Source: an uncultured Myxococcales bacterium (GTDB lineage: Bacteria; Myxococcota_A; UBA9042). Taken from it: 64,000 nucleotides of DNA. A model generated the notes under the pieces. It saw only the letters and a list, made by a program, of their open reading frames with translations. It searched no databases and was not told where the DNA came from. Location of the stretch: assembly GCA_903924465.1 (NCBI GenBank), contig CAIYBN010000137.1, positions 62,001 to 126,000 of the forward strand, read 5' to 3'. Positions 49,481 to 57,671 of this stretch are shown here, in pieces. Numbering within the stretch: the stretch's first letter is position 1; every line of letters begins with the position of its first letter. Both the position numbers and the translations under genes were made by a program.

Positions 49481-50968
49481 ATGCCCGGCGCGATTGACCT
49501 TCCCCTCGTCCGCACGCTGCCCGTTCAGGGCCGCGACCATGCGACGCTGCTGCAGGAACTGGAAGCGCTGCGCGTGGCCGACGCGGATTGGCGCGACGGC
49601 CGCGTCTTCAGCCTCGTCTACGATCCGGGCCATGCGCACGAAGCCTTCTTGCAGGAAGCGCACAGCCGCTATTTTTGCGAAAATGGCCTGAACCCCATGG
49701 CATTCAAGAGCTTGCACCGCATGGAGACCGACGTCGTGCGGATGGTCGGCGCGCTGCTGCATGGCGATGCCGAAACCTGCGGCACGATGACGTCGGGCGG
49801 CACGGAGTCGATCCTGCTCGCCGTGAAGACAGCCCGCGATCGCGCGCGGCGGCTGCATCCGTGGAACCAGCGGCCGGAGATCATTTTGCCCACGACCGCG
49901 CACGTCGCATTCGACAAGGCCGCTGATGCCTTCGGCCTGCGGATTCGCCGCGCCCGGCTGATGCCAGACATGCGCGTGGATGTGCGGCATGTGAAGCGGC
50001 TGATCAATCGCCACACGGTGCTGCTGGTGGCGAGCGCGCCGCAGTACCCGCACGGCGTGGTCGATCCGGTGGCCGACGTCGCCAAGCTCGCGCAAAGTCA
50101 CAAGATTCCCATGCACGTCGACGCCTGTGTCGGTGGTTTGATCCTGCCGTTCATCGAGCGACTCGGTCGGCCGGTGCCGCTGTGGGATTTTCGCGTCCCG
50201 GGTGTAACCAGTATTTCTGCGGACTTGCACAAGTACGGCTACACCGCGAAGGGCGCGTCGGTGCTGCTGCATCGTTCCAAAGACTACCTGCAGGACCAGA
50301 TTTTCATCGCAACGGACTGGCCGGGCGGCGTCTATGCCTCGCCGACGCTGCCGGGAACGCGGCCGGGTGGCACGATTGCGGCGGCGTGGGCCGGCATGCA
50401 GGCTTTGGGCGAGGACGGCTATCTGGCGCTGGCACGGCAGACCCTGGCGGCGGCGGATGCGCTGCGGGCAGGCATTGCCGGCATCGACGGGCTGCGGTTG
50501 TTATCGCCTGATAACATGCCAATTGTCACGTGGACTTCGGCCGCGCCGGACATCGATGTGTACGCGGTCGCGGATCAACTGGAGGCCCGTGGCTGGCACA
50601 TCGACCGGCAGCAGGACCCGCCGTCGGTGCACCTGACCGTGATGGCTGGACACGAGCGCATCGCGCCGGCCTACCTGCAAGACTTGCGCGAAGCGGTGCA
50701 GTTTGTTCGCGCCCATCCGGGGGCAAAAAGCCAAGGCAATGCGGCGATGTATGGCATGATGGCCAAGGTGCCGTTTCGCGGCATGATCAAGAAGACCGTG
50801 CGCGACTTGTACCTGGAGCTGTACGGCCCGGAAGGAGGCAAGTCGCAAGGCGATCCGGCGCCGCCCGACGGATTTGTCGGCAAGATGCTGGCGCAACACG
50901 GCGAAAAGATTGATCGCGCGCTCGATGCCTACCAGCACCTGCGTGCGCGGCTCATGGGGAGGAACTAG
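49481..50968 (+). CDS. Sphingosine-1-phosphate lyase-like PLP enzyme
   Basis: 495 residues; ATG at 49481 following an AGGAG. A PLP-dependent decarboxylase-fold lyase of the Dpl1/SGPL1 type: F-S-L-V-Y, M-T-S-G-G-T-E-S-I-L-L-A, A-H-V-A-F-D-K-A-A-D, M-H-V-D-A-C-V-G-G, and T-S-I-S-A-D-L-H-K-Y-G-Y with the PLP Lys at K251. These blocks align closely with the human S1P lyase rather than with glutamate decarboxylase. The eukaryotic membrane-anchoring N-terminus is absent, so it should be soluble. S1P lyase breaks phosphorylated sphingoid bases into an aldehyde and ethanolamine phosphate. It follows the hydroxylase operon after 18 bases; a related amino-acid decarboxylase activity cannot be excluded. 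Confidence 0.88.
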   Translation: MPGAIDLPLVRTLPVQGRDHATLLQELEALRVADADWRDGRVFSLVYDPGHAHEAFLQEAHSRYFCENGLNPMAFKSLHRMETDVVRMVGALLHGDAETCGTMTSGGTESILLAVKTARDRARRLHPWNQRPEIILPTTAHVAFDKAADAFGLRIRRARLMPDMRVDVRHVKRLINRHTVLLVASAPQYPHGVVDPVADVAKLAQSHKIPMHVDACVGGLILPFIERLGRPVPLWDFRVPGVTSISADLHKYGYTAKGASVLLHRSKDYLQDQIFIATDWPGGVYASPTLPGTRPGGTIAAAWAGMQALGEDGYLALARQTLAAADALRAGIAGIDGLRLLSPDNMPIVTWTSAAPDIDVYAVADQLEARGWHIDRQQDPPSVHLTVMAGHERIAPAYLQDLREAVQFVRAHPGAKSQGNAAMYGMMAKVPFRGMIKKTVRDLYLELYGPEGGKSQGDPAPPDGFVGKMLAQHGEKIDRALDAYQHLRARLMGRN

Positions 50969-52516
50969 ATGTCTGGGCATTGTTTGCGTCTGGCTTTTGC
51001 CCGGGTCAATCAGGAAACCAACGCGTTGTCGCCGGTGTTGACCACTTTGGCCGATTTCAAAGCAACGCACTGGCTGGAAGGCCCGCAGTTGCTCGCCGCC
51101 TGTGGTCGCAAGCCGATGGAAGTCCTGGGGATGTTTCGCAATGCGGAACTGTCCGGGTTTGTGCAGGAAATGCACAAGCTCTCGCATGCCCACGACCTGG
51201 CCCACGCGCATACGGGCGTGGCGCTGGTGCCGCTGGTCTCTGCGTGGGCCGTTCCGAGCGGGCCGCTGACCCGAGACTGCCTGCAGGGCATCATCGACGC
51301 GATCCTGCGGCAGTTGCGGGCGACCGAGCCGGTTGACGGGCTGTATCTGAGCCTGCACGGCGCGATGGGCGCGCAGGACACAGCCGATCCGGAGGCCGAG
51401 ATCATCCGTCAGCTCCGTGCCGAGTTGGGACCGACGCTGCCGATTGTTGTGACCTATGACCTGCACGCCAGCGTGAGTCGCGAAGTGGTGGAGCAGGTGC
51501 AGGCGATTGTTGCGTACGCCACCAATCCGCACCGCGATCACGCGCGCACGGGCGCCATGGCCGCGCGCATGTTGCTGGGCGTGTGCCGCAAGACGTTGCA
51601 CCCGACGATGGCGTGGCGCTCGCTGCCGATGCTGATGGGCGGCGGTACGACGATCGACTTCCTCCCGCCGATGCTGGCGATTTTTCAGCGGTTGCGGCGT
51701 TGGGAGCGGCAACGGAAGATTCTCTCGGGCAGCGTGCTGATGTGCCATCCGTGGAATGCGCATCCGGAAACCGGCTGGAATGTCCTGATTGTCACGGACG
51801 GCGACCGCAAGCTGGCGGAGAAACTGGCCGATGAGGTCGCCGAGCTGTGCTGGCAAGTGCGCCACGAACTGCCGCCGGCGTTTCACACGCCGGAGAAGGC
51901 GATCCAGTTGGCCAAGTCGGCGCGGCTGGCGCGCAAGCTGGGCGTCGTGGTGCTGGCGGACACGAGTGACGTGGTGAGCGCGGGCGCGCCGGGTGAAAAC
52001 ACCGCGCTGATCGAAGCACTGCTGGCGCATGGTCGCGAATTGGTCAGCTACGTGCCGCTGCGGGATCCGGAAGTCGTGGCGGCGTTGTGGCCGCTGGCGA
52101 TTGGCAGCCAGCAACACGTTACCTTGGGCGGCAAGCTGGATCTCGCCCGCGGCAAGGCGTTGACGTTGCAGGTGACGATCCACGACAAGCGCGAATCGCA
52201 CGGCGTGGGCCGGATCGTGGTGCTTGTCCACGAGAAGGTGCACATCGTCGTTGTCGAGGGCCCGGCGCTGGCCGTGCGTCCGGCGTTCTTCAGCAACGCC
52301 GGGTTGAATCCGTGGCGCGCGGACGTCATCGTCGTCAAGAACTTCTTTCCCTTCAGGATGTTCTTTGCGGCGATGGCGCGACTGACGCTCTACGTGCGGA
52401 CCAGCGGCGTGACGGACTTTGACGCGGCGCATGTGCTGGAGTTTGCCGGCAACATCCATCCGCGCGACGAAGTGACCGAATGGCGCACCGCGGATAGGCG
52501 GCGACGGCTCGACTAA
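50969..52516 (+). CDS. M81 (MlrC-like) metallopeptidase
   Basis: 515 residues; the ATG directly follows the S1P-lyase-like stop. The N-terminal DUF1485 region has R-V-N-Q-E-T-N (H-E-T-N in many homologues), the L-H-G-A-M-G loop, and Y-D-L-H-A-S-V-S, which carry the zinc-ligand Asp and His of M81. The C-terminal M81_C domain shows L-A-D-T-S-D-V-V-S-A-G-A-P-G. The named member, MlrC, cuts linearised microcystin, but most M81 proteins have unknown natural substrates. Here the usual N-terminal His of H-E-T-N is Q. It is co-transcribed with the upstream lyase gene; a shared pathway is unproven. Repeat copy B starts 8 bases after the stop. Confidence 0.85.
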   Translation: MSGHCLRLAFARVNQETNALSPVLTTLADFKATHWLEGPQLLAACGRKPMEVLGMFRNAELSGFVQEMHKLSHAHDLAHAHTGVALVPLVSAWAVPSGPLTRDCLQGIIDAILRQLRATEPVDGLYLSLHGAMGAQDTADPEAEIIRQLRAELGPTLPIVVTYDLHASVSREVVEQVQAIVAYATNPHRDHARTGAMAARMLLGVCRKTLHPTMAWRSLPMLMGGGTTIDFLPPMLAIFQRLRRWERQRKILSGSVLMCHPWNAHPETGWNVLIVTDGDRKLAEKLADEVAELCWQVRHELPPAFHTPEKAIQLAKSARLARKLGVVVLADTSDVVSAGAPGENTALIEALLAHGRELVSYVPLRDPEVVAALWPLAIGSQQHVTLGGKLDLARGKALTLQVTIHDKRESHGVGRIVVLVHEKVHIVVVEGPALAVRPAFFSNAGLNPWRADVIVVKNFFPFRMFFAAMARLTLYVRTSGVTDFDAAHVLEFAGNIHPRDEVTEWRTADRRRRLD

Positions 52517-52523
52517 TCACTCC

Positions 52524-52653
52524 GACCGAAGTTCGAGATCATCCGTTTTCGATCCGCGGCGTGCCACCGGTGGTGCACGCTCGCGGTCCCAGTCCGAAAG
52601 GCAACAGGTCTGACCAAAGAAGTTTGGTGTCCGACATAGGTCAGCATGTTTAG
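52524..52653 (+). repeat. 130-bp dispersed intergenic repeat, copy B
   Basis: Gap-free match to 21478-21607 (102 of 130 identical by hand count). The central hairpin CCGCGGCGTGCCAC...GTGCACGCTCGCGG is kept in sequence while its five-base loop differs (CGGTG here, CAGAA in copy A). GACC near the left end can pair with GGTC near the right end in both copies. It lies between the M81 gene and prfC in the sense orientation, the opposite orientation relative to transcription from copy A. Reading either copy as protein gives no third-position bias and a stop in copy A, so it is not coding. Confidence 0.85.
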
Positions 52654-52731
52654 CGGGCGCGCTCGACCCTCTCGCTCCCGGTGGGCCAAACGTGTACACT
52701 CCGCCGCCCGCCAGGGCCCAGGAGCTACCGC

Positions 52732-54318
52732 ATGTCCGCAGAACTTGAACGCGAAATCCGCCGTCGCCGCTCTTTTGCCATCATTTCTCACCCCGACGCG
52801 GGCAAGACGACGATGACGGAGAAGCTGCTGCTTTTTGGCGGTGCGATCCAACTGGCCGGCGCGGTCAAGGCCAAAAAATCGCAGCAATCCGCGCGTTCGG
52901 ACTGGATGTCGATTGAGAAAGAGCGCGGAATTTCCGTATCGACCGCGGTGATGACCTTTGAATACCGGGATTTGCAGCTCAACCTGCTCGACACGCCGGG
53001 CCACAATGACTTTTCCGAGGACACGTTTCGCACGCTGACGGCCGTCGACTCCGTGCTGATGGTGATCGACGCGGCCAAGGGCGTGGAAACGCAGACGCGG
53101 CGGTTGCTGGAAGTGTGCCGGTTGAAACGCACGCCGGTGATCACGTTCATCAACAAGCTGGACCTGGACGCGATGGAGCCGCTGGACATTCTCGACAACC
53201 TCGAGAAAGAGCTGGGCATGCAGACGACGCCGTTCACCTGGCCGATTGGCATGGGGCCGGATTTCAAAGGTGTGTACGATCTCCGCGACAAGACTGTGAA
53301 TTTCTATTTGGCGGCGGCGCGCGGACGGCGCAATGAGCGGGAAATCCTGCACAGCCTGGAGGGGCCGGAAGCGGAGGAACTGCTGGGGCGGCACCGCCAG
53401 CAACTGGTGGAGGAGATTGACCTGCTGCAAGGCGCGGCGTCGCCCTGGGATGAGACCGCGTTCCTGCGCGGGCAACTGACGCCGGTGTTCTTTGGATCGG
53501 CGCTGAACAACTTTGGCGTCAAGGAGTTGCTCGATTGCTTTTGCGATTTGGCGCCACCGCCGCAGCCGCGCGAGACGTTGGAGCGCATCGTCATGCCGGA
53601 GGAGGAGAAATTCTCCGGATTCGTGTTCAAGATCCAGGCCAACATGGACAAGAACCACCGCGACCGCATGGCGTTCCTGCGCGTGTGCTCGGGCACGTTC
53701 CGGCGCGGCATGCGCATTGTCCACGTGCGCACGGGCAAGGAACTGCAGGTGCGCAACGCGATGACGTTCCTGGCGCGCGATCGTAGCATCGTGGAGGAAG
53801 CCTACCCTGGCGACATCATTGGCATTCCCAATCACGGCACGATTCGCATCGCCGACACGTTTACCGAGGGCGAGAACCTGCAATTCACCGGCGTGCCGAG
53901 CTTTGCCCCGGAACTGTTCCGCCGCGTGCGGCTGCGCGACCCGATGAAGGCGAAACAGCTGCAGAAAGGGCTGGAGCAGGTGTGCGAGGAAGGTGCGGCG
54001 CAGCTGTTCCGGCCGCTTGTCGGCTCGGATTACATCGTCGGCGCGTTGGGGGCCCTGCAATTCGAAGTGATTGAAGCGCGCCTGCGCGACGAATACAGCG
54101 TAGACGCCGCGTTTGAAGGTCTGGCGCTGCAAGTGTGCCGCTGGGTGAGCTTTGACAAACCTGAAGCGCGGCGCACCTTTGAGAATGCCTACACCAAGGA
54201 CTTGTTCCAGGACGGCGCGGGCAACCTGTGCCTGCTGACGGAGACGCGGTTCCGCGCTGAGTACATCGCCGAGAAGAACCCTGGCGTGCGGCTGACGACC
54301 ACGGTGGAATTGCACTGA
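52732..54318 (+). CDS. prfC: Peptide chain release factor 3
   Basis: RF3 is the GTPase that recycles RF1/RF2 from terminating ribosomes. 528 residues, the normal size, from ATG 52732 with GGAG seven bases upstream. G1 is I-S-H-P-D-A-G-K-T-T, with S-D-W-M-S-I-E-K-E-R-G-I-S-V (switch I / G2), L-D-T-P-G-H-N-D-F-S-E-D (G3) and F-I-N-K-L-D (G4, here with L-D). S-D-W-M and F-S-E-D-T-F-R-T-L-T are specific to RF3 among the elongation-factor relatives. It stands alone: repeat copy B on its left and hairpins on its right. Confidence 0.97.
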   Translation: MSAELEREIRRRRSFAIISHPDAGKTTMTEKLLLFGGAIQLAGAVKAKKSQQSARSDWMSIEKERGISVSTAVMTFEYRDLQLNLLDTPGHNDFSEDTFRTLTAVDSVLMVIDAAKGVETQTRRLLEVCRLKRTPVITFINKLDLDAMEPLDILDNLEKELGMQTTPFTWPIGMGPDFKGVYDLRDKTVNFYLAAARGRRNEREILHSLEGPEAEELLGRHRQQLVEEIDLLQGAASPWDETAFLRGQLTPVFFGSALNNFGVKELLDCFCDLAPPPQPRETLERIVMPEEEKFSGFVFKIQANMDKNHRDRMAFLRVCSGTFRRGMRIVHVRTGKELQVRNAMTFLARDRSIVEEAYPGDIIGIPNHGTIRIADTFTEGENLQFTGVPSFAPELFRRVRLRDPMKAKQLQKGLEQVCEEGAAQLFRPLVGSDYIVGALGALQFEVIEARLRDEYSVDAAFEGLALQVCRWVSFDKPEARRTFENAYTKDLFQDGAGNLCLLTETRFRAEYIAEKNPGVRLTTTVELH

Positions 54319-54348
54319 GGCCGGGCGATCGTCGCGCACGCGGTCCTG

Positions 54349-54389
54349 GCGAGACTTCCTCGCGAAATCGTCAGAAACGTGAGGTTTCT
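54349..54389 (+). terminator. Two small hairpins after prfC
   Basis: GCGAG/CTCGC around ACTTC (54349-54363) and AGAAAC/GTTTCT around GTGAG (54373-54389) follow the prfC stop. The second is followed only by GG, not by a T-run. They may be a weak terminator pair or part of the leader of the next gene, whose ATG is at 54427. Confidence 0.3.
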
Positions 54390-54426
54390 GGATCGCGGCC
54401 CGGCCGTTTGCTACGCTGCGGACGTG

Positions 54427-56151
54427 ATGCATCTTCCGCCCCCACCAGACCTGTTTGACCGCCGCCGCCTGAGTGGCGCTCTGCTCGCCTTGTTGCTGCT
54501 GTGTCTGCCGGGGCACGCTTTTGCCGTGCTCGTCGATCCGAGCGGTGGTTGTCCAGCGCCGCCCAACACGCTGGTTCTGACCGAGTTCATGGTCGGCGGG
54601 CCCAACGATCCCCGCTGGGTCGAGATCACCAATCCAGGCAAGTACGCGCTTTCGCTGGTCAAAGTGACGCTGCAGATCTTTGGCGAGAAGGGCGCGCTGC
54701 TCGCGAGCTTTCCACTGGGCGCGACGCTGCCGTCCATTCAGGCCGGCGAGGCGTGGGCGCTGGGCGATGTGCCGGACACGAGTCCACTCAGCGCGTTGCT
54801 CAAGGTCAAGATCCTGGAATTGGGCGAGTCTTTTGCACTGCCGGCCTGCCACGCCAAGCTGGTGCTGATCGGCCCATCGGGGCTGATCGACTCGTTTGAA
54901 TACAACTTGTGCCAGGCCACGCCGAAACCCAAGGCGACCGTCCTGGCTTTGGACCCGGCGTTTACCGACCCGTGCAAGAACGGCGATCAGACGCTCTGGT
55001 GCTTTGTGCCGCCGCAGACGAGTCCGTATGGCACGCCGGGTGCGAAGAACGTGGGCTGTGATCTGGACGGCGATGGCTACCTGTCGACCAATGGCGACTG
55101 CAACGACCTCGACCCGACCGTGCACATCGACGCCCAGGAAGTGTGCAACGGCGTCGACGACGACTGCAACGGCTTGACCGACGACAACCTCACGCCGCCC
55201 GTCGGTTTCTGTCCTTCCTTGGGAATTTGCGCGCCAAGCGTCGGCGCCGACGGCACCGTCAAGCCCGGCGCCGTAGCCCATTGCGAAGGAGCGACCGGCT
55301 ACGTCTGCGATTATCCAGCAGGTTTTGAACCCGCGAAGGAAACGCTATGCGATGGTTTTGACAACGATTGCGACGGCTTGACCGATGAAGGCTTGTTGAA
55401 CGCCTGCGGGACCTGTGGCGCGCCGCCCAAGGAAATCTGCAACGGCAAGGACGACAACTGCGACGGCAAGACGGATGAAGGCGTCGTCGTCACGGGCCTC
55501 GCGTGCGGCAGCAAAGGCGTGTGCTTGCTGGCGCAAGACCTGTGCGTCGATGGCACGCCGACCTGCGTTCAGGATCCCGCCTGGCAGGCGACCGAGACGC
55601 TGTGCGACGCTTTGGACAACGACTGCAACGGCCTGACCGACGAAATGCTCAACGACACGAGTTGCAGCAGCGGCATCGGCGCGTGCGCCGTGGAGGGTGC
55701 CAGAAAGTGCGCGCTGGACGGCAGCGTGATGTGCCTCACAGCCGCGCCCGGCACGCCAAGCCAGGAATTGTGCGGCAACGGCCTGGACGACAACTGTGAC
55801 GGCAAAACCGACGAGGGATTTGATGTCGGCAGTCAATGCGAGGCGGGCACCGGAATCTGCCGGCTCATCGGCAAGAAACTGTGCAGCGCCGACAAGCTGG
55901 GCACGATCTGCAGCGTCGATCCCGGGCCTGCGGATGCCTTTGAAATCTGCGGCAACGGTTTGGACGACAACTGCAATGGCCAAACCGACGAATCCGGCTG
56001 TCGGGCCACCGCGAACGGCGGCGGCCTCCCTGGCTGTGGCAGCGCCGGCATCGGTTCGGGCGTCGGCGGATTCCTTCTGGCCTGTGTCTGCGGCTTGCTG
56101 GCCATCTTCCGTCGCAGGTCGCGGGTGCGAATTCCGCCCAGCCGCGGATAG
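54427..56151 (+). CDS. Secreted MopE-repeat protein with lamin-tail-like N-domain and MYXO-CTERM-type end
   Basis: 574 residues. Signal peptide with hydrophobic L-L-A-L-L-L-L-C-L-P-G-H-A-F-A. Residues about 40-190 resemble a lamin-tail domain (L-V-L-T-E-F-M-V, W-V-E-I-T-N-P). Six MopE-type motifs follow, such as L-C-D-G-F-D-N-D-C-D-G-L-T-D-E, and a D-L-D-G-D-G-Y calcium-like loop. The C-terminus is G-C-G-S-A-G-I-G..., a hydrophobic segment and R-R-R-S-R, the Cys/TM/Arg tripartite form of MYXO-CTERM sorting tails. It is thus expected at the cell surface, possibly released or lipidated at that Cys. It shares the repeat type with the giant lipoprotein at 1312-7149. The start is ATG 54427; GTG 54424 is an alternative. 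Confidence 0.86.
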   Translation: MHLPPPPDLFDRRRLSGALLALLLLCLPGHAFAVLVDPSGGCPAPPNTLVLTEFMVGGPNDPRWVEITNPGKYALSLVKVTLQIFGEKGALLASFPLGATLPSIQAGEAWALGDVPDTSPLSALLKVKILELGESFALPACHAKLVLIGPSGLIDSFEYNLCQATPKPKATVLALDPAFTDPCKNGDQTLWCFVPPQTSPYGTPGAKNVGCDLDGDGYLSTNGDCNDLDPTVHIDAQEVCNGVDDDCNGLTDDNLTPPVGFCPSLGICAPSVGADGTVKPGAVAHCEGATGYVCDYPAGFEPAKETLCDGFDNDCDGLTDEGLLNACGTCGAPPKEICNGKDDNCDGKTDEGVVVTGLACGSKGVCLLAQDLCVDGTPTCVQDPAWQATETLCDALDNDCNGLTDEMLNDTSCSSGIGACAVEGARKCALDGSVMCLTAAPGTPSQELCGNGLDDNCDGKTDEGFDVGSQCEAGTGICRLIGKKLCSADKLGTICSVDPGPADAFEICGNGLDDNCNGQTDESGCRATANGGGLPGCGSAGIGSGVGGFLLACVCGLLAIFRRRSRVRIPPSRG

Positions 56152-56216
56152 TCGCGCGGCGCATTTTGCGGCAAAGTCCCCTCCTGGCGCGGTCGAGTTG
56201 GCCGCCGGGAGTCGCG

Positions 56217-57671
56217 ATGGACACGATCAAGAAGACCTTCGCCCGCCTGCGGCCTGACGTGGACTTCTGCGCGCTGCGCGTGGTGGAGACTCGCGGCGAA
56301 ACGCTGGCGGTGCGGCAGGATGTGCAGGAGCCGTTGACCCGCTCCGTGGACCGCGGCGCGATGGTGACGGTGATCCATGCGGGCGGCTATGGCTACGCGG
56401 CAACAAGTCAATTGACCGAAGCCGGGCTGCAAGCCGCGATCCAGGAGGCCAAGCGTTGGGCAGAAATCAGCCGGACGCGTTCGGTTTTTGACTACAGCCA
56501 GATCGCGCTGCCGCACCCCTCGGGCCAGTATCACAGCCCGCAAGTGGCGCATGCGCCGCAAGTGCAGCGCCGCGAACTTCTCGAACTGCTGATGGCGGAA
56601 TCGCGGGCGGCCAAGGTCGATGACCGCATCGTCGACTGGGGTGCGACGATCGCGCTGCTGGCGTCGCGCCAGTTGTACATCACCCACGCCTCAGCGGCGC
56701 AGGGCGAGTCAGGCGTGGAGCAGGATTTCCAGTTCGTGATGCCTGGCGTCTCGGTGACCGCTTTTGCCAACGGCGATACGCAGACGCGCAGCCTGGGCGG
56801 TCAGTACAACGGCTACTGTCGCCAAGGTGGCCAGGAGATTCTTCAGGCCGCTGGGCTGGTTGGCGCAGGTGCGCGTGTGGCACGCGAGGCGCTGGAATTG
56901 CTCGCGGCGCCGAATTGTCCGACCGGCCAAATGGACTTGCTGTTGATGCCGGAACAGATGCTGCTGCAATTGCATGAATCCATTGGGCATCCGCTGGAGT
57001 TGGACCGGATTCTCGGCGACGAACGCAACTACGCTGGCACGAGCTTTGTCACGCCGGACATGTTTGGCACGTACCGCTACGGCTCGGAGCTGCTCAACGT
57101 TTCCTCTGATCCGACCGTCGCCAACGAGTTTGCGTCCTACGGCTGGGATGACGACGGAACGCCTGCGCAGAAGCATTTGCTGATCCGCGACGGCATCCTC
57201 GAACGACCGCTGGGTGGCGCGATCTCGCAGGCACGCTCGGGCCTGCCTGGGGTGGCCAACGCGCGCGCGTGCGCGTGGAATCGCGCGCCGATCGACCGGA
57301 TGGCGAATCTCAACATCGAACCGGGCGACGCGACGTTGGCGGAGATGATCGCGAGCGTGGAGCGCGGCGTCCTGATGGACACCAACGTCAGCTGGTCGAT
57401 CGACGACTCGCGCAACAAGTTCCAGTTCGGCTGCGAGCGCGGCGTGCTGATCGAAGGCGGCAAGCTGACCACCGTCGTCAAGAACCCCAACTACCGCGGT
57501 ATTTCCGCGACGTTCTGGCGATCCCTGCGACGGGTCGGCAACGCCAGCACGTCGCAGACCATGGGCACGCCGTTCTGCGGCAAGGGCGAACCCAACCAGA
57601 TCATCCGGGTCGGCCACGCCAGCCCGGCTTGCCTGTTCGGCGATGTCGACGTTTTTGGCGGAGAAGCCTGA
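56217..57671 (+). CDS. tldD: TldD-type metalloprotease subunit
   Basis: 484 residues; ATG 56217 five bases after GGGAG. The zinc site H-E-S-I-G-H (HExxxH, His253 and His258) in L-H-E-S-I-G-H-P-L-E is typical of TldD, with a third-ligand Cys region later. Other blocks: R-D-G-I-L-E-R-P-L-G and I-E-P-G-D-A-T-L-A-E-M-I. TldD/TldE form a heterodimer that degrades unfolded peptides and trims modified peptides such as microcin B17 and other RiPPs; no RiPP precursor is visible here. The stop overlaps the partner's start by one base (TGATG), so translation is coupled. Confidence 0.93.
   Translation: MDTIKKTFARLRPDVDFCALRVVETRGETLAVRQDVQEPLTRSVDRGAMVTVIHAGGYGYAATSQLTEAGLQAAIQEAKRWAEISRTRSVFDYSQIALPHPSGQYHSPQVAHAPQVQRRELLELLMAESRAAKVDDRIVDWGATIALLASRQLYITHASAAQGESGVEQDFQFVMPGVSVTAFANGDTQTRSLGGQYNGYCRQGGQEILQAAGLVGAGARVAREALELLAAPNCPTGQMDLLLMPEQMLLQLHESIGHPLELDRILGDERNYAGTSFVTPDMFGTYRYGSELLNVSSDPTVANEFASYGWDDDGTPAQKHLLIRDGILERPLGGAISQARSGLPGVANARACAWNRAPIDRMANLNIEPGDATLAEMIASVERGVLMDTNVSWSIDDSRNKFQFGCERGVLIEGGKLTTVVKNPNYRGISATFWRSLRRVGNASTSQTMGTPFCGKGEPNQIIRVGHASPACLFGDVDVFGGEA

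Noticed and set aside
45992-50272. A 1426-residue open frame on the minus strand
   Set aside because: It is fully antisense to the three hydroxylase genes and part of the S1P-lyase-like gene, all of which have clear family motifs. Long antisense frames are expected at this GC content. The translation is Arg/His/Gln-rich without domains.
52513-55281. A 922-residue minus-strand open frame
   Set aside because: Antisense to prfC and the start of the MopE-repeat protein; also runs through repeat copy B. No recognisable domain.
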